NCBI GenBank assembly: GCA_032622095.1
Contig: CP136066.1
Coordinates: forward strand, 92,461,319-92,525,318
DNA from: Siphonodentalium dalli
Lineage: Eukaryota; Mollusca; Scaphopoda; Gadilida; Siphonodentaliidae
Reading direction: 5' to 3'
DNA: 64,000 bases
Positions 49,082 to 60,910 of the stretch are shown in pieces. The position numbers were made by a program, and so were the translations under genes. Every line of letters starts with the position of its first letter. Within the stretch, counting starts at the first letter, position 1. The notes below the pieces were generated by a model. That model did no database searches. It was not told the DNA's origin and saw only the letters and a list, made by a program, of their open reading frames with translations.

Positions 49082-49844
49082 GCACCCACCACAACGAGCT
49101 GTGGGGGGTATACTGGTATCAGCTTGTCCAGCCGTCTGTCCGTCCGTGGACACAATTTTTTCCGGAGTTTTTCTCTGTTGTTTTATGATCATTTTCCACT
49201 AAGCCTGACACAGACATCAACCACCATGGGAACATGTGCACCTGCGATTATGACGTCTGTCGGACTTTTTTTGGTGGAGTTATTCCCCTTTTTCGACTTA
49301 GAAAATTTTCGCAAGATGTATAATTTTGTCCGAGCTTTTATTCCTACATTTTTAGGTCCATTTTTTTTTAAACTTGGCACAGATATTTAGTACCATGGGA
49401 ACCTGTGTACATGCGATTATGACGTCTGTTCGACATTTTTTGGTGGAGTTATCCCCCTTTTTTTTACTTAGAAATATTTTTGCAACGTGCATAATTTTGT
49501 CCGATCTTTTATTCCTACATTTTCAGGTCAATTTTTTGAAAACTTGGCACATATATTTAGTACCATGGGAACCTGTGCATCTGCGTTTATGACGTCTGTC
49601 TGACATTTTTTGGTGGAGTTATCTCCCTTTTTCGACTTAGAAATTTGTTCGCAATGCATAATTTTGTCCGAGCTTTTATTCGGTCAATGCATTTAGGGTT
49701 AGGGTTAGGGGTTAGGGTTAGGGGATTTAGGGTTACCTGTTGACATAATTTCAGTGCCAAATATATGGTAGTGGCTACTTCATTCGAATAACATTTTGAA
49801 TACTAAGGTATTACTTAGTCCCATTAGGGAAAACCCATCTCTAG
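49082..49844 (+). mobile_element. Helitron-like repeat, second copy of the 34,310 family
   Basis: The left end is CACCACAACGAGCTGTGGGG (decayed hairpin). The right end is TCCCATTAGGGA hairpin, then AAACCCATCT and CTAG followed by TT. Three core units start at 49,222, 49,392 and 49,562 with a 170-bp period and the words GGGAAC.TGTGCA.CTGCG and TGACGTCTGT. It differs from the first copy by an internal run of TTAGGG. Confidence 0.77.
49690..49735 (+). repeat. Interstitial telomere-like repeats
   Basis: About six TTAGGG or TTAGGGG units, some imperfect, lie inside the Helitron-like repeat. At the same place the 34-kb copy has only TTAGGGTTAAGG. Confidence 0.85.
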
Positions 49845-49900
49845 TTTGACCTGTAAGGTCCACCTTTTCCCCGTGATATATCCAAAATTAATCCACATAC

Positions 49901-50173
49901 TTATATTTTTTGTTTCAGCTGTAACACTGATTTTGATATCGAGCATTCATATACAAGATGAACGAATGTGTCTCTTTCTGACTGGCAAAAGGTACACATT
50001 TCAGTCTCTGGAAGCTTACACTGGAAACGTTTTGCATTAGTATGAAGAACCCCCATACCATAGGTGGATAATATATTAATCTGGATTTCATATAAGGGGT
50101 AGCTTCCCGTATCCAGATAATAGTGATATTTCTGGATTTTAGGTTTTGAAATCTGGATGATTGTATTCAACAA
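49901..50173 (-). pseudogene. LINE ORF2 C-terminal zinc-binding fragment
   Basis: MCTFCQSERDTFVHLVYEC has the C-x2-C...H-x4-C pattern found after the RT in many LINEs (HLF.xCP-like). Upstream residues (INILSTYGMGVLHTNAKRF) suit the linker before it. The rest of the element is absent. Confidence 0.65.
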
Positions 50174-51458
50174 GGTAGTCCAACCACTTTCATAGCATAT
50201 GTTGATTCGTTTTGAGAAGTTATTATAAGTTATTGACCCACCATTACACGTTTATTCAGTTGATATGAGCGTGTATCTTTTGTTGGCTTTCTTGGTTTTC
50301 AGTTAATTGGATGTAGATCTACAGTGATTCGCCCAATATAGGAAAGGCCACCTGGCATGAACACCGTAAGTTGGTATGGGCCATTGATATATTAGTATAG
50401 AGCAAAGTGGTATCCTAGATTGATTTATGTGATTTGTGGAGGGTTTAGTGCATTGTGTTTGTACATCATTTCAAGTGGTTCTTAACAATGGTTGTGATTG
50501 TCCTGCCAGTTACACATGATTGATGATTATTTTGAACGGTGACCGCGCAACTGCGCTGCATATCCACGCCTGCAGTTTTGACGACAAAAACCTGAATGTA
50601 ATCGCAATGCGCACGTAGAGATTTATGGCATGATGAAGCTATATTTTAAAGTCAACAACTTAAACAGAAAAAGAAACACAACAAATGTATAACATTACCA
50701 ACGGATTTGATCTGAGTAGCAGTCTGCCTCCGAAAGGGTGTGTCGTTAAAATAATCCATTACAAGAGAGCTCACCTCTTTGACAAACGCATCTAAAATGA
50801 CAATCATACCCAATGGATATTTAAAAATCCCATAGCGTATGATTGTCATTTGGCGAACGCCTCATCCGTCGCAGGCTCGGGAAAACGGATAGGATGGCTC
50901 GGTTGGTACCAAACTGCAAAGCAGATTTAAGTCCATAGATAGAATATAAGGGACTAAGAAATTCGTCGCAGGGGTGGGGGCTATATGGCTTGCTAAAGTA
51001 ATAAAATTAAATTAAAAAAACATGACTGTGTATTAACCCTTTATTGCATGGTGTTAACGTTGTCACACGTGAGTTGTACCTTTGATCGACGATGACATTT
51101 GAATATATATCATAATTTAAATTACTGAGTTTAGTCTTAAGTGGGTATGCAATACTTGAGTCCCCCGTGGGACATTTTGTCCCTCGTTTAGTGACTTTCT
51201 GAAGGATCAAAGGGATTTGCAGCGTTTTCTAACATAGTCCAAAGCATTATATATATCAGCCGAGGCAATGAATGATTTCTCAAGGAAACCAGATCAAAGT
51301 TGGGAGTTATGAGGGCGCTGGTCTGTCGTGTGTCTATATCTTATATCTCAATGTTTGTTTGTGGGGGGGGGTGCGATTTCGCGAGTAAGCAGATGATAAA
51401 CGTAATTGTTGAAAATAACATATGTTCACCGCGACATTATAATTGCAAAATGGTTCTA
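50174..51458. other. Spacer 3' of the second iGluR exon
   Basis: No gene recognised. A G-tract lies at about 51,363-51,371. Confidence 0.4.
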
Positions 51459-51717
51459 TTAATCACGATTAGTAGAGTCAGACACACTTAAAGAGTATTT
51501 CGTATACAAGCATGATGGAATGTTACATGAGTCTTTTACTATTTTAATCACAACAGACACACCAGCAAGAACGGACACAGCAACATACAGTAGGAATGGC
51601 CCCGCCAAGTATTTCATGTCGAGACTTGTAGCAGATGAAGACTTTCCGCATTTCGACATCGGCCACCATTTATTTCTCCATTTGGCGATTAATCCTGATT
51701 CCTGCATCTTGGCTATG
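51459..51717 (-). CDS. Last exon of a second iGluR-like gene (end of S2, M4, tail)
   Basis: On the minus strand an acceptor CCTTTTCAG precedes 51,717 and TAA ends at 51,459. The first base completes a split codon, exactly as in the last exon of the plus-strand receptor. MQESGLIAKWRNKWWPMSKC matches MLEFGHFVQLIRKWRPMSKC. M4 is YLAGPFLLYVAVSVLAGVSV. The tail is short. The frame is clean, so it may belong to a working gene whose other exons lie to the right, beyond the Harbinger and Helitron sequences. None was found up to 64,000, so it could also be a stranded copy. Confidence 0.88.
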
Positions 51718-52995
51718 CTGAAAAGGAAATGGCTCAGATTATATATGAAACCTAATAGTGCAATGCATGGTAACTAATAAAAGAGCCAGCGAACCAACAT
51801 CTTCTGATATGGTAGCATAGTTGTCTGATTGACTGCATTTCCGTTGAATGTCAATAGTCCAATTATCTTGGGATAAAACAACATATCTCTGATCGATTCT
51901 ACACTATAGTGGTAACTTACAACATGCTTTTCCCTTTTTGACTTGTTTGTTACCTGGTATTCTGAGGGTCAACTGAAATTGTTTAAACCAAGAATTTATC
52001 ATTTCACAATGTCAATATCTTGGAAGAAGCAGAATATTTACACTTGATGTCCGTTTTGACGTTATTGATTGTAAACAATTGCAAACAATGCAGAACATTT
52101 TTGAATTTATTCCCGGTGGTCATGTGATATTTCTGGGTATAAGTTATTTGGTGAAACATTTGATGCGAATTACACATTGCACTTACTCACTGACGCCCGA
52201 GGGACGGGTGAAGTTTCGTGCTTAAGGTGGCGCAAATATGGTTTGTTTCGGCTTGGGTAAAAATTAATCGTCCATTAACAAAGCTACATCATCAATGCAG
52301 TTGATTCGTTGAGTTGCTATCACATATAGTGCACGCATTCATTTAAGAAATAGATACACAGTGCGCATCAGCGTGTACAGTTGAATTTGACCAACAATAA
52401 ACTGATTGCAGGCCAAAGCCCAGTGTACTTATTTTCTTTGTAATGCTAGTGTATGTTTTCGGCGAAATTATAGTGACAGACGTCAGAATATCTTTAACGA
52501 AACCCGGGATATAATACCCCAGTTTTGTTATTCGATATATGATTTCCACTAAACAGTTTTTCTCTTCGACCTATAACGTCAAACATGACGTTACTATTCA
52601 ACGGCGACTCATTTTCGTTGCATCTCTGGTAAAAGTTGGAAGATAACTGAGTTTTGTTCTATCTGAAATGAAAATAAACATTAGCAGGTAGCCTCTCTTA
52701 ATTCAGTCTAGCCTGCCATTAAACGTATAGCCCGTGGTTTTAATTTTAAGAGTTCTCTATGTTTGAGACGTTGGCAGCATTTAATTTGTGTGGTACCATT
52801 CAGAATAGCTCGAATTGTACCGCAAAACGAAGTTAAAATATTTATGGCAACACAGGCTACTGATCAATCCGGACGAACCGCATATGCAGGTGTAAGCAGG
52901 TTTAAGCAATGCTCAGTCGGTCCCTTTAGATGCCAAGTCACCAAGGATAGGTTCACATGTCATTAACCGAGAATATCGACATTTGAAAATGACCA
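51718..52995. other. Non-coding, presumed intron of the second iGluR
   Basis: No S2, M3 or pore sequence recognised on the minus strand. Short open frames match nothing known. Confidence 0.35.
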
Positions 52996-54108
52996 GGGCC
53001 CTGTTTCATGAAGGCAACTTATGACATAGTTGGGACTTAAGATGGTCATAAGTTCAAACTTCAGTCATAAGTGCGTTTCACGAAAAAGGTCTTAACTTAA
53101 GATGGTCTTAACTTTGGTCTTAACTTTAAGACTGCTGTGAGGTGTCATAAGATAATCTTAAAAGTTAAGACCCACGTGATAAGTGGCATATTGATTACAA
53201 GTATGGCGGCCTATGTTATTTTACAATTACGGAGAGATCTACGAAGACAAAGGGTATTTAGGGATAGACACAATCCACTGGATTACATGGACGACGAAGA
53301 GATCAGAGCGAAATAGCGCTTCACCAGACCGATTATTATGGAATTTTGCGATATGGTGCGTGATGGAGTCCAACATTCGACGAGAATATCGCATTCGCTT
53401 TCTGTGTCTATGCAGGTAATGGTAGCACTTCGCTATTACGCCAGTGGCAGTTTTCAAACTGTAACAGGAGACGTTCACGGGATAAGCAAATCAACCGTTT
53501 CACGGGTTGTTAACTCTTTTACTTTATTTATGTGCGTACATTATCGTGACTATACATTTCCATGCCGAGAGATGCAGCAAGTTTAAGGATGATTATGAAT
53601 GGATTTCGTGATATCACTGGATTTCCCAATGTCATTGGCGCTATAGACTGCACGCACATTAGAATCAAAGCACCGTCGGTTGATGAGGTGGCTTACGTGA
53701 ACCGTAAGCGCTACCACTCTATAAACGTACAAGGGGTATGTGACTCGGAGTTGCGATTTCGGAATGTTGTGGCTAAGTGGCCCGGATCAACACACGATTC
53801 TTTCATATACACTACATCATAATTGTGTCGACTGCTGGAGAGCAGGGAAATTCCGATCGGATGGCTAATTGGGGAGAGTGGTTACGGACTCAGAGAACAG
53901 TTGATGACACCTGTTGTGAATGGAGGAACTGAAGCGGAGAGGAAGTACACGAAAAGCCTTGTGAAAACTAGAAACACTATCGAGCGAGCATTCGGTGTAT
54001 TAAAGATGCGTTTCAGGTGCGTCGATACATCGGGGGGTGCACTTATGTTTTCACCCGAGAGAGTGTGTAGGATAACAGTTGCTGCATTCATGATGCAAAA
54101 TATGTGCA

Positions 54109-54508
54109 TTAACCCTTTACCCAACAAACCGGCCAAAACCGGCCAAATAAAGCTGCAACAGCCTAAATTATCCTCGGTCTGTCTCAATAGAACCATACAA
54201 ATATGGATATCATTGGAACCGGCTCATTGACCACATTGTGATGGTTATAGTTATACCCTGTGCCAATGCATTCTCTTATATATGCGAGTCGACCATAGGT
54301 CGCCTCGCATATATAAGAGAATGCATTGGCCTAAAAAAAATCTGTTTTTAACACTTTTTACCATTTTTTCTTACATTCTTTAACAATTTTATAAATTTTA
54401 ATGTGTTAAGCCAATGCATTCTCTTATATATGCGAGGCGACCTATGGTCGACTCGCATATATAAGAGAATGCATTGGCACAGGGCCGTTCTGTTGGGTAA
54501 AGGGTTAA
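54109..54508. mobile_element. piggyBac-like MITE with TTAA target duplication
   Basis: TTAA at 54,109-54,112 and 54,505-54,508 flanks a 392-bp element with ends CCCTTTACCCAACA and TGTTGGGTAAAGGG. The inverted repeat extends to CCGGCC/GGCCG with mismatches. A TTAA target and ends starting CCC are typical of piggyBac. Inside are two 69-bp near-perfect palindromes. Confidence 0.93.
54262..54478. repeat. Two 69-bp palindromes that are reverse complements of each other
   Basis: Palindrome 1 (54,262-54,330) and palindrome 2 (54,410-54,478) each begin GCCAATGCATTCTCTTATAT and end with its complement. Each has one off-centre mismatch (GAGTCGACC against GGTCGCCTC). Palindrome 2 is the exact reverse complement of palindrome 1, so the 33-bp arm is present four times. 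Confidence 0.95.
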
Positions 54509-54632
54509 CAACCGCCTGCCACTACAAGAGGACGAGTTCCCCATCCCGGACGATTTAGAGGTGACACATAGCGATGATGGCGCTGGTGGACTAAGAGTTT
54601 GTATGAACCTTATACAGGGACGATTCAACTGA

Positions 54633-55723
54633 CTTATAATATAACATTAAACTATTGAATATCATATAATTGTCTTTGTTCAACTATACATACACCCATA
54701 CAGGGTCGTGGCTTGCGAGTGAGATGGGGGTGTTCGCCTCCAAATGTCCAACTACACCCCTTAAACAACACCAAATTCTCTTTGGGTTTAAACATTCCAA
54801 GTAGTACCTCAAACTTTCCAAAACCAAAGTTTGGAGAGGGCACCCCCCCCCCCCCACCGTGTAACCATAGGGTTAGTTTGGGAAAAGCACAATTCAGAGC
54901 ACGGGCTTATAAATCACCAGGGATGTGGCGACTGGGGTTTGTGTGTTGTCTACCCCCCCCCCCTCCCCCCACACACGCACTTTGGTCAAAATGTTTAGCA
55001 ATTGGACATTTCATACCTGACAACAAAATTAATCGTACACTATATATAGGTTTCAATTGTTTTAATTCCTAACTAGGAATGTGTTGTTTTTAGACAAACA
55101 GCAGCAACCGAAATGACAATCAGTTGGAAAATTACCAACTTTAGGAGCGTCAAGTTAGAAATTTCAAACTGTTGGAATATCTGAGATACCAATTGGAAGG
55201 TTTAAATTCAACGGGTGGGGTGGATATGGCATTTCGCGAACATGGAAGTTTGTCCCGGTTCAATTAAGGGGGCGGGTGTAGTTGGAAATTGCAGGATGTA
55301 CCCCCCCCCCCCCCCCACAGAGACCAACTAGCCAACCCGAGTCTAATCGAATGTATAGGATATAGTCAATTGTCAGCTGTGTGTGTGACCTGTAGATAAT
55401 ATATAGTATACAATTGTATTACCCACGAATTTAACTTTTGATAAGACTTATGGCCTAGCTCAAAGCTCATAATCTCCTCTATGTTATTTCATATGTGTGT
55501 GGGGAGATGGGGGCAAATGAGATCAATTAATGTATTGATTCTTTCCTCTATCCAAATTTCTGTCGGCTGTTTACAACGCAGATATGTCATATAGGAAAGG
55601 TTACAGACACGCCCTTTATCAAAATGTGTTTTAGAAAAAGTGACAATTTTCTATAGAGAATATTATTGGTATTGAGTTAATAAGATTTCATTGTCAAATA
55701 CATTTATTATCCAAATCATATCA
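54633..55723. repeat. Spacer between Harbinger genes, rich in C-tracts
   Basis: Runs of 9-16 C occur near 54,842-54,855, 54,953-54,969 and 55,302-55,317. No gene seen. Confidence 0.6.
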
Positions 55724-56052
55724 TTACAATGAAGCACACTGCTTGATAAACTCATCATGCTCCATATTGGCCAAATCGACTCTTTTACCATACAACACAA
55801 CTAATTTCTCTATAGCTTCCATTTGTTTTTCTTCGATCACAAGCCGTTTCTCTTCTATCGCTAAACGTTTACGTCCCACATCCAGTCGCTCTGCTTCAAC
55901 GTCTAGCACACGCTGTGAGGTATCAAGGGTCGTCGGTCGTTTGCGCTTCGTTGAACCTCCAGTGGCATCCGATGTGCTACATGTTGAAGTTTGGCTGTCG
56001 TCATCCGCCTTGTCTGTAGAGTTATCATCAGACACATAGTCGTCCCCGATAT
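55724..56052 (-). pseudogene. Last exon of Harbinger Myb-like partner protein
   Basis: A minus-strand acceptor TTGTTTCAG precedes 56,052 and the frame runs to a stop at 55,724. It encodes an acidic Ser/Thr stretch, a basic STKRKRP (possible nuclear signal) and a charged coiled coil LDVEAERLDVGRKRLAIEEK ending in QCASL. This pattern is the C-terminus of the Myb/SANT-like proteins that bring Harbinger transposase to DNA and the nucleus. The DNA-binding exon should lie above 56,053 on this strand, but Helitron sequence begins there, so the gene is truncated. Confidence 0.72.
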
Positions 56053-57039
56053 CTGAAACAACAAGAATGTTGAGTCATCCGAATGCTATCGTTAAATAGG
56101 AAACCTCCTGCTATTTGACCCGTCCAAAACACTCCCCGGACCAACTTATCCATAGGTATGAAATTTCGTCGAAATCCGTCCAGCAGTTTCCCCGAACATT
56201 GCTAACAGACAAACAAACAACAGACAGAAGTCCCAAACTATATAATAGATCATTTGTGGGTACCCGTTTCAAGGTGAAGGTCACCTCGGGCGGAAAAACT
56301 GACCCGATGAAAATCTCCCCCATTCCCAGGAACCCCTAAGTACGAACACAGACTTAATAATCACACAACACATTCATGTCTGTGCACAGGCACAACACGC
56401 TCATGTATGGACACATACACGCTCTTTATCGACGACACTGCGGATACGAACGCTCTTTAACTATCACGCGATTAACCCATGAATTCCCATTGCGGTGGCG
56501 GGGGATTGGCGAATGAGTGCGCTGACGTTCTCAGAATCGGTCCGATGACCATTCCCGCGGTATTTTACCCTTAGATAGCAAGTTTGGGCTAAATCCGCCA
56601 GGCAGTTTTCCCGGCCATAGCTAACAGACCAACAACAAACAAACAAACAAACAGAAGTCCCAAAATATATAGTAGATAGCCGATGAGCCCGACGTTGTCC
56701 GGGCTATTCAAAAACCAAATTTCAAGTCGATAGCTCCACCCGTTTCCGAGATCTGGTCTGCGCATGCGCGAAGCTTGCGTCACACGGGCTCGGCAACCAG
56801 ATACAAATCGTATCCGGGACAAGATACATTCACATAGCAAATTTCAAGTCGATAGCTCCACCCGTTTCCGAGATATCGTCTGCGCATGCGCTGCACGGGC
56901 GTCGCATGGGCTCGCCAATACGACAAGGACGACCGCATTGTCAACCTACACACACGTACCAAGTTTCGTCCCGATCGGTCGAGAATCGTAGATTTGTATA
57001 AATGACATACAAACAGAGGTCTTCAAAATATATATGAGA

Positions 57040-58241
57040 CTAGCAGGTTAGCCCGCCACCGGCGGCTTGTCCGAAACATGACATTTTTTTAATATTTTTT
57101 TTTAATTTTTAGCTCCACGCGTTTCAATAAGAAAAATTTGTACCCGGTAGCTCCACCCGTTTCCGAGATCTGGTCTGCGCATGCGCGAAGCTGGCGTCGC
57201 ACGGACTCGGCGACCCGATAAAATTTGTACCCGGCGCAAGATACATTCACATAGCAAATTTCAAGTCGATAGCTCCACCCGTTTCCGAGATCTCGTCTAC
57301 GCATGCGCTGCACGGGCGTCGCACGGGCTCGCCAATACGACAGCGACGACCACCTGGTCAAACTACACTCACGTACCAAGTTTCGTCCCGATCGGTCGAG
57401 GTGTTGGTATCTGATGCAAAAGACGAAATTGTGAGTGTTGGTCAATAGTCCCCGCCGTGAACCTCATCGTCGCAAAGAGCGGACAGTCAATTAACCCCGT
57501 TGTGAACCTCAATCACCAACGCGACGTAAACATGTGTTGCGTTCTAAAAATAGGAAAGCATTTTCTCTCTGCATAATTCTGCAGATGCTAATAACGTTGC
57601 TCCCCGTAGGTAGCAATATCGTTGTTGTTGATATTTACGGCTTGGGGGCTATTTTCTTATTTAGCAAGTTTGAGCTCAATCAGTTCGAGTCTATAAAGGA
57701 CACACTCATATATATGACACTTCCCGTGGGTAGCAAGTTTGAGCTCAATCGGCATTCCCTGGAATTTCCCGTAGATTGGCAGATTCCAGTAGCTTTTTAT
57801 AACGGTATATCTGGGGAGAAATCTGATGCTATATTCGTGATTATCTGGGATGATTTCGGTATATAACTATATACTGTAAAAACAAAGCGCGCCATCCGTG
57901 CTCGCAGGGTTGGTCAGAAACAAATGTTTTTTAAATTTAATGTATGTTCCGTATATCTCTCTGCAGATGCAAATAGCGTTGAATGGCAAACAGACGCTCT
58001 TTATAGAGATGCGTCAAAAACAAACGCTCATTAAATAATCACTTGATTAACCCACGCCGTGCCTTTGCGGTGATTTGAGATTGGAAAACGGGTGCTCTGA
58101 GCTTTTCTAAACTGCGACCACGGTCGTGCCGGTGCGATTTGACACTTACATAGGAAGTTTGAGCTCAATCTGTAGACGCGTTTTGGATTCTATGAAGTAC
58201 ACACACACATATATACGAAGTCTCAAAATATATAGTATAGA
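57040..58241 (-). mobile_element. Array unit with a different 3' hairpin
   Basis: This unit ends (minus strand) with hairpin GCCGCCGGTGGCGGGC then TAACCTGCTAG, unlike its neighbours. It carries about 450 bp (57,450-57,900) absent from other units. It shares the ~122-bp blocks. Confidence 0.75.
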
Positions 58242-58738
58242 CTAGCCGATGAGCCCGACGTTGTCCGGGCTATTCAACAACCAAATTTCAAGTCGATAGC
58301 TCTACCCGTTTCCGAGATCTGGTCTGCGCATGCCCTGGCGTCGCACGGGCCCGGCGACCGGATATAATTCGTATCCGGGGCAAGATACATTAACATACCA
58401 AATTTCAAGTCGATAGCTCCACCGTTTCCGAGATCTCGTCTGCGCATGCGCGAAGCGGGCGCCGCACGGGCTCGGCGACCCGATAAAATTCGTATCCGGT
58501 GCAAGATACATTCACATAGCAAATTTCAAGTCGATAGCTACACCCGTTTACGAGATCTCGTCTGCGCATGCGCGAAGCGGGCGCCGCACGGGCTCGACAA
58601 TACGACAACGACGACCTGGTCAAACTACACACACGTACAAAGTTTCGTCCCGATCGGTCGAGAATCGTAGATTTGTATTAATGACAGACAGACATTCAGA
58701 CAGACAGACAGACAGAGGTCTTTAAAATATATATGAGA

Positions 58739-60910
58739 CTAGCCGATGAGCCCGACGTTGTCCGGGATATTCAAAAACCAAATTTCAAGTCGATAGCTCT
58801 ACCCAGCCCGACGTTGTCCGGGCTATTAAAAAACCAAATTTCAAGTCGATAGCTCTACCCGTTTCAGAGATCTGGTCTGCGCATGCGCTAAGCTGGCGTC
58901 GCACGGGCTCGGCGACCCGATAAAATTCGTATCCGGGGCAAGATACATTCACATACCAAATTTCAAGTCGATAGCTCCACCCATTTCAGAGATCTCGTCT
59001 GCGCATGTGCGAAGCTGGCGTCGCACGGGCTCGTCGACCCGATAAAATTCGTATCCGGGGCAAGATACATTCACATAGCAAATTTCAAGTCGATAGCTCC
59101 ACTCGTTTCCGAGGTCTGGTCTGCGCATTGCGCGAAGCTGGCGTCGCACGGGCTCGGCGACCCGATATAATTCGTATCCGGGGCAAGATACATTCACATA
59201 CCAAATTTCAAGTCGATAGCTCCACCCGTTTCCGAGATCTCGTCTGCGCATGCGCGAAGCGGGCGCCGCACGGGCTCGGCGACCCGATAAAATTCGTATC
59301 CGGTGCAAGATACATTCACATAGCAAATTTCAAGTCGATAGCTACACCAGTTTACGAGATCTCGTCTGCGCATGCGCGAAGCGGGCGCCGCACGGGCTCG
59401 ACAATACGACAACGACGACCGCCTGGTCAAACTACACACACGTACAAAGTTTTGTCCCGATCGGTCGAGAATCGTAGATTTGTATTAATGACAGACAGAC
59501 ATTCAGACAGACAGACAGACAGAGGTCTTTAAAATATATATGAGACTAGCCGATGAGCCCGACGTTGTCCGGGATATTCAAAAACAAGTCGATAGCTCCA
59601 CCCATTTCCGAGATCTCGTCTGCGCATGTGCGAAGCTGGCGTCGCACGGACTCGTCGACCTGATAAAATTCGTATCCGGGGCAAGATACATTCACATAGC
59701 AAATTTCAAGTCGATAGCTCCACCCGTTTCCGAGGTCTGGTCTGCGATTTGCGCGAAGCTGGCGTCGCACGGGCTCGGCGACCCGATAAAATTCGTATCC
59801 GGGGCAAGATACATTCACATACCAAATTTCAAGTCAAAATCCGTCGGGCAGTTTTCCCGGCCATAGCTAACACACACGCAGACAGACAGACAGACAGACA
59901 CACAGAAGTCCCAAAATATATAGTAGACTAGCCGATGAGCCCGACGTTGTCCGGGCTATTCAAAACCCAAATTTCAAGTCGATAGCTCCACCCGTTTCCG
60001 AGATCTCGTCTGTGCATGCGCTGCACGGGCGTCGCACGGGCTCGCCAATACGACAACGACGACCACCTGGTCAAACTACACACACGTACCAAGTTTCGTC
60101 CCGATCGGTCGAGAATCGTAGATTTGTATCAATGACATACAGACATACATACATACAGACAGAGGTCTTCAAAATATATATGAGACTAGATGGTGGACCC
60201 GACTTCGTCGGGGCTGTTTTCCCTCTGTTTTTCGGCGAATTGCGCGATTTGACCTTGAATTGACCACTTTGAAGGTCAATGTCAGGTTTGGATCACGATT
60301 TGACGCGTCCAAAACATTCCTCATATAAAAGTAACCCTAGGTATCAAATTTTGTCAAAATCCCGTCAAAATTCGCGATTTGACCTTGAATTGACAATTTT
60401 GAAGGTCAAGGTCAGTTCGGGATAACGATTTGACCCGTCCAAAAGACTCCCCGTCCAAAAGTATCTCTAGGTTTCAACAATGTTATTGAGTAAAAAATAT
60501 GATAAAATGCATACGTGCCCAAGATACAGATATATGTAATTGCGTCGACAGTATATATAACGTATATATAATTTGTACCCGATTTGACCTTGAATTGACC
60601 TTTATGAAGGTCAAGGTCAGGTCTGGGTAACGATTGACCCGTCCAAAAGACTCCCCGTCCAAAAGTAACTCTAGGTATAAAATTTCATCGAAATCCGTCC
60701 CGTTTTACCCGATTTGACCTTGAATTGACCTTTTTGAAGGTCAAGGTCAGGTCGGGGTCACGATTCGACCCGTCCAAAACCATCCCTGGAAAAAATTACC
60801 CCTAGGTATAAAATTTCGTCAAAATCCGTCGGGCAGTTTTCCCGACCATAGCTAACACACACAGACAGACAGACAGACGGACACACAGAAGTCCCAAAAT
60901 ATATAGTAGA
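58739..60910 (-). repeat. Higher-order repeat 1 of the Helitron array (units A-B-C-D)
   Basis: Four units: A 58,739-59,545, B 59,546-59,927, C 59,928-60,185, D 60,186-60,910. B carries the CGTCGGGCAGTTTTCCCGGC word near its right side. C is 258 bp. D has the 3' end variant with TGGTGGACCCGACTTCG. Confidence 0.82.

Larger units (their letters stand above)
53203..54632 (+). pseudogene. Harbinger transposase (HARBI1-like), four lesions
   Basis: A DDE-fold transposase. The N-terminal helical region has SMQVMVALRYYASGSFQTV and GISKSTVSRVV. The catalytic region has VIGAIDCTHI (first Asp), WPGSTHDSFIY (second Asp) and NTIERAFGVLKMRF (Glu). Lesions are TAG at 53,314-53,316, a frame change near 53,550, TAA at 53,820-53,822 and a 392-bp MITE after codon ATT at 54,108. 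Beyond the MITE the last 39 sense codons and TGA (54,630-54,632) are in frame. Length without the MITE is about 344 codons, usual for the family. It cannot be active. Confidence 0.93.
52996..56070. mobile_element. Broken Harbinger (PIF/Harbinger) DNA transposon
   Basis: The left end GGGCCCTGTTTCATGAAGGC resembles Harbinger terminal repeats and is followed by repeated CTTAAGATGGTCTTAAC-type subterminal words. It contains a DDE transposase pseudogene (+) and, in the opposite direction, the last exon of the partner Myb-like gene, the usual two-gene layout. The matching right end was not found; the Helitron array starts just beyond, so that end is lost or displaced. Confidence 0.8.

Noticed and set aside
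49690-49735. Chromosome end or telomere fusion point.
   Set aside because: Only about six units, lying within a dispersed repeat that has unit boundaries on both sides.
52343-52549. Possible S2 exon of the second iGluR on the minus strand.
   Set aside because: The 68-residue frame lacks every S2 motif (FLLD/E, GSPY) and has no matching splice sites.
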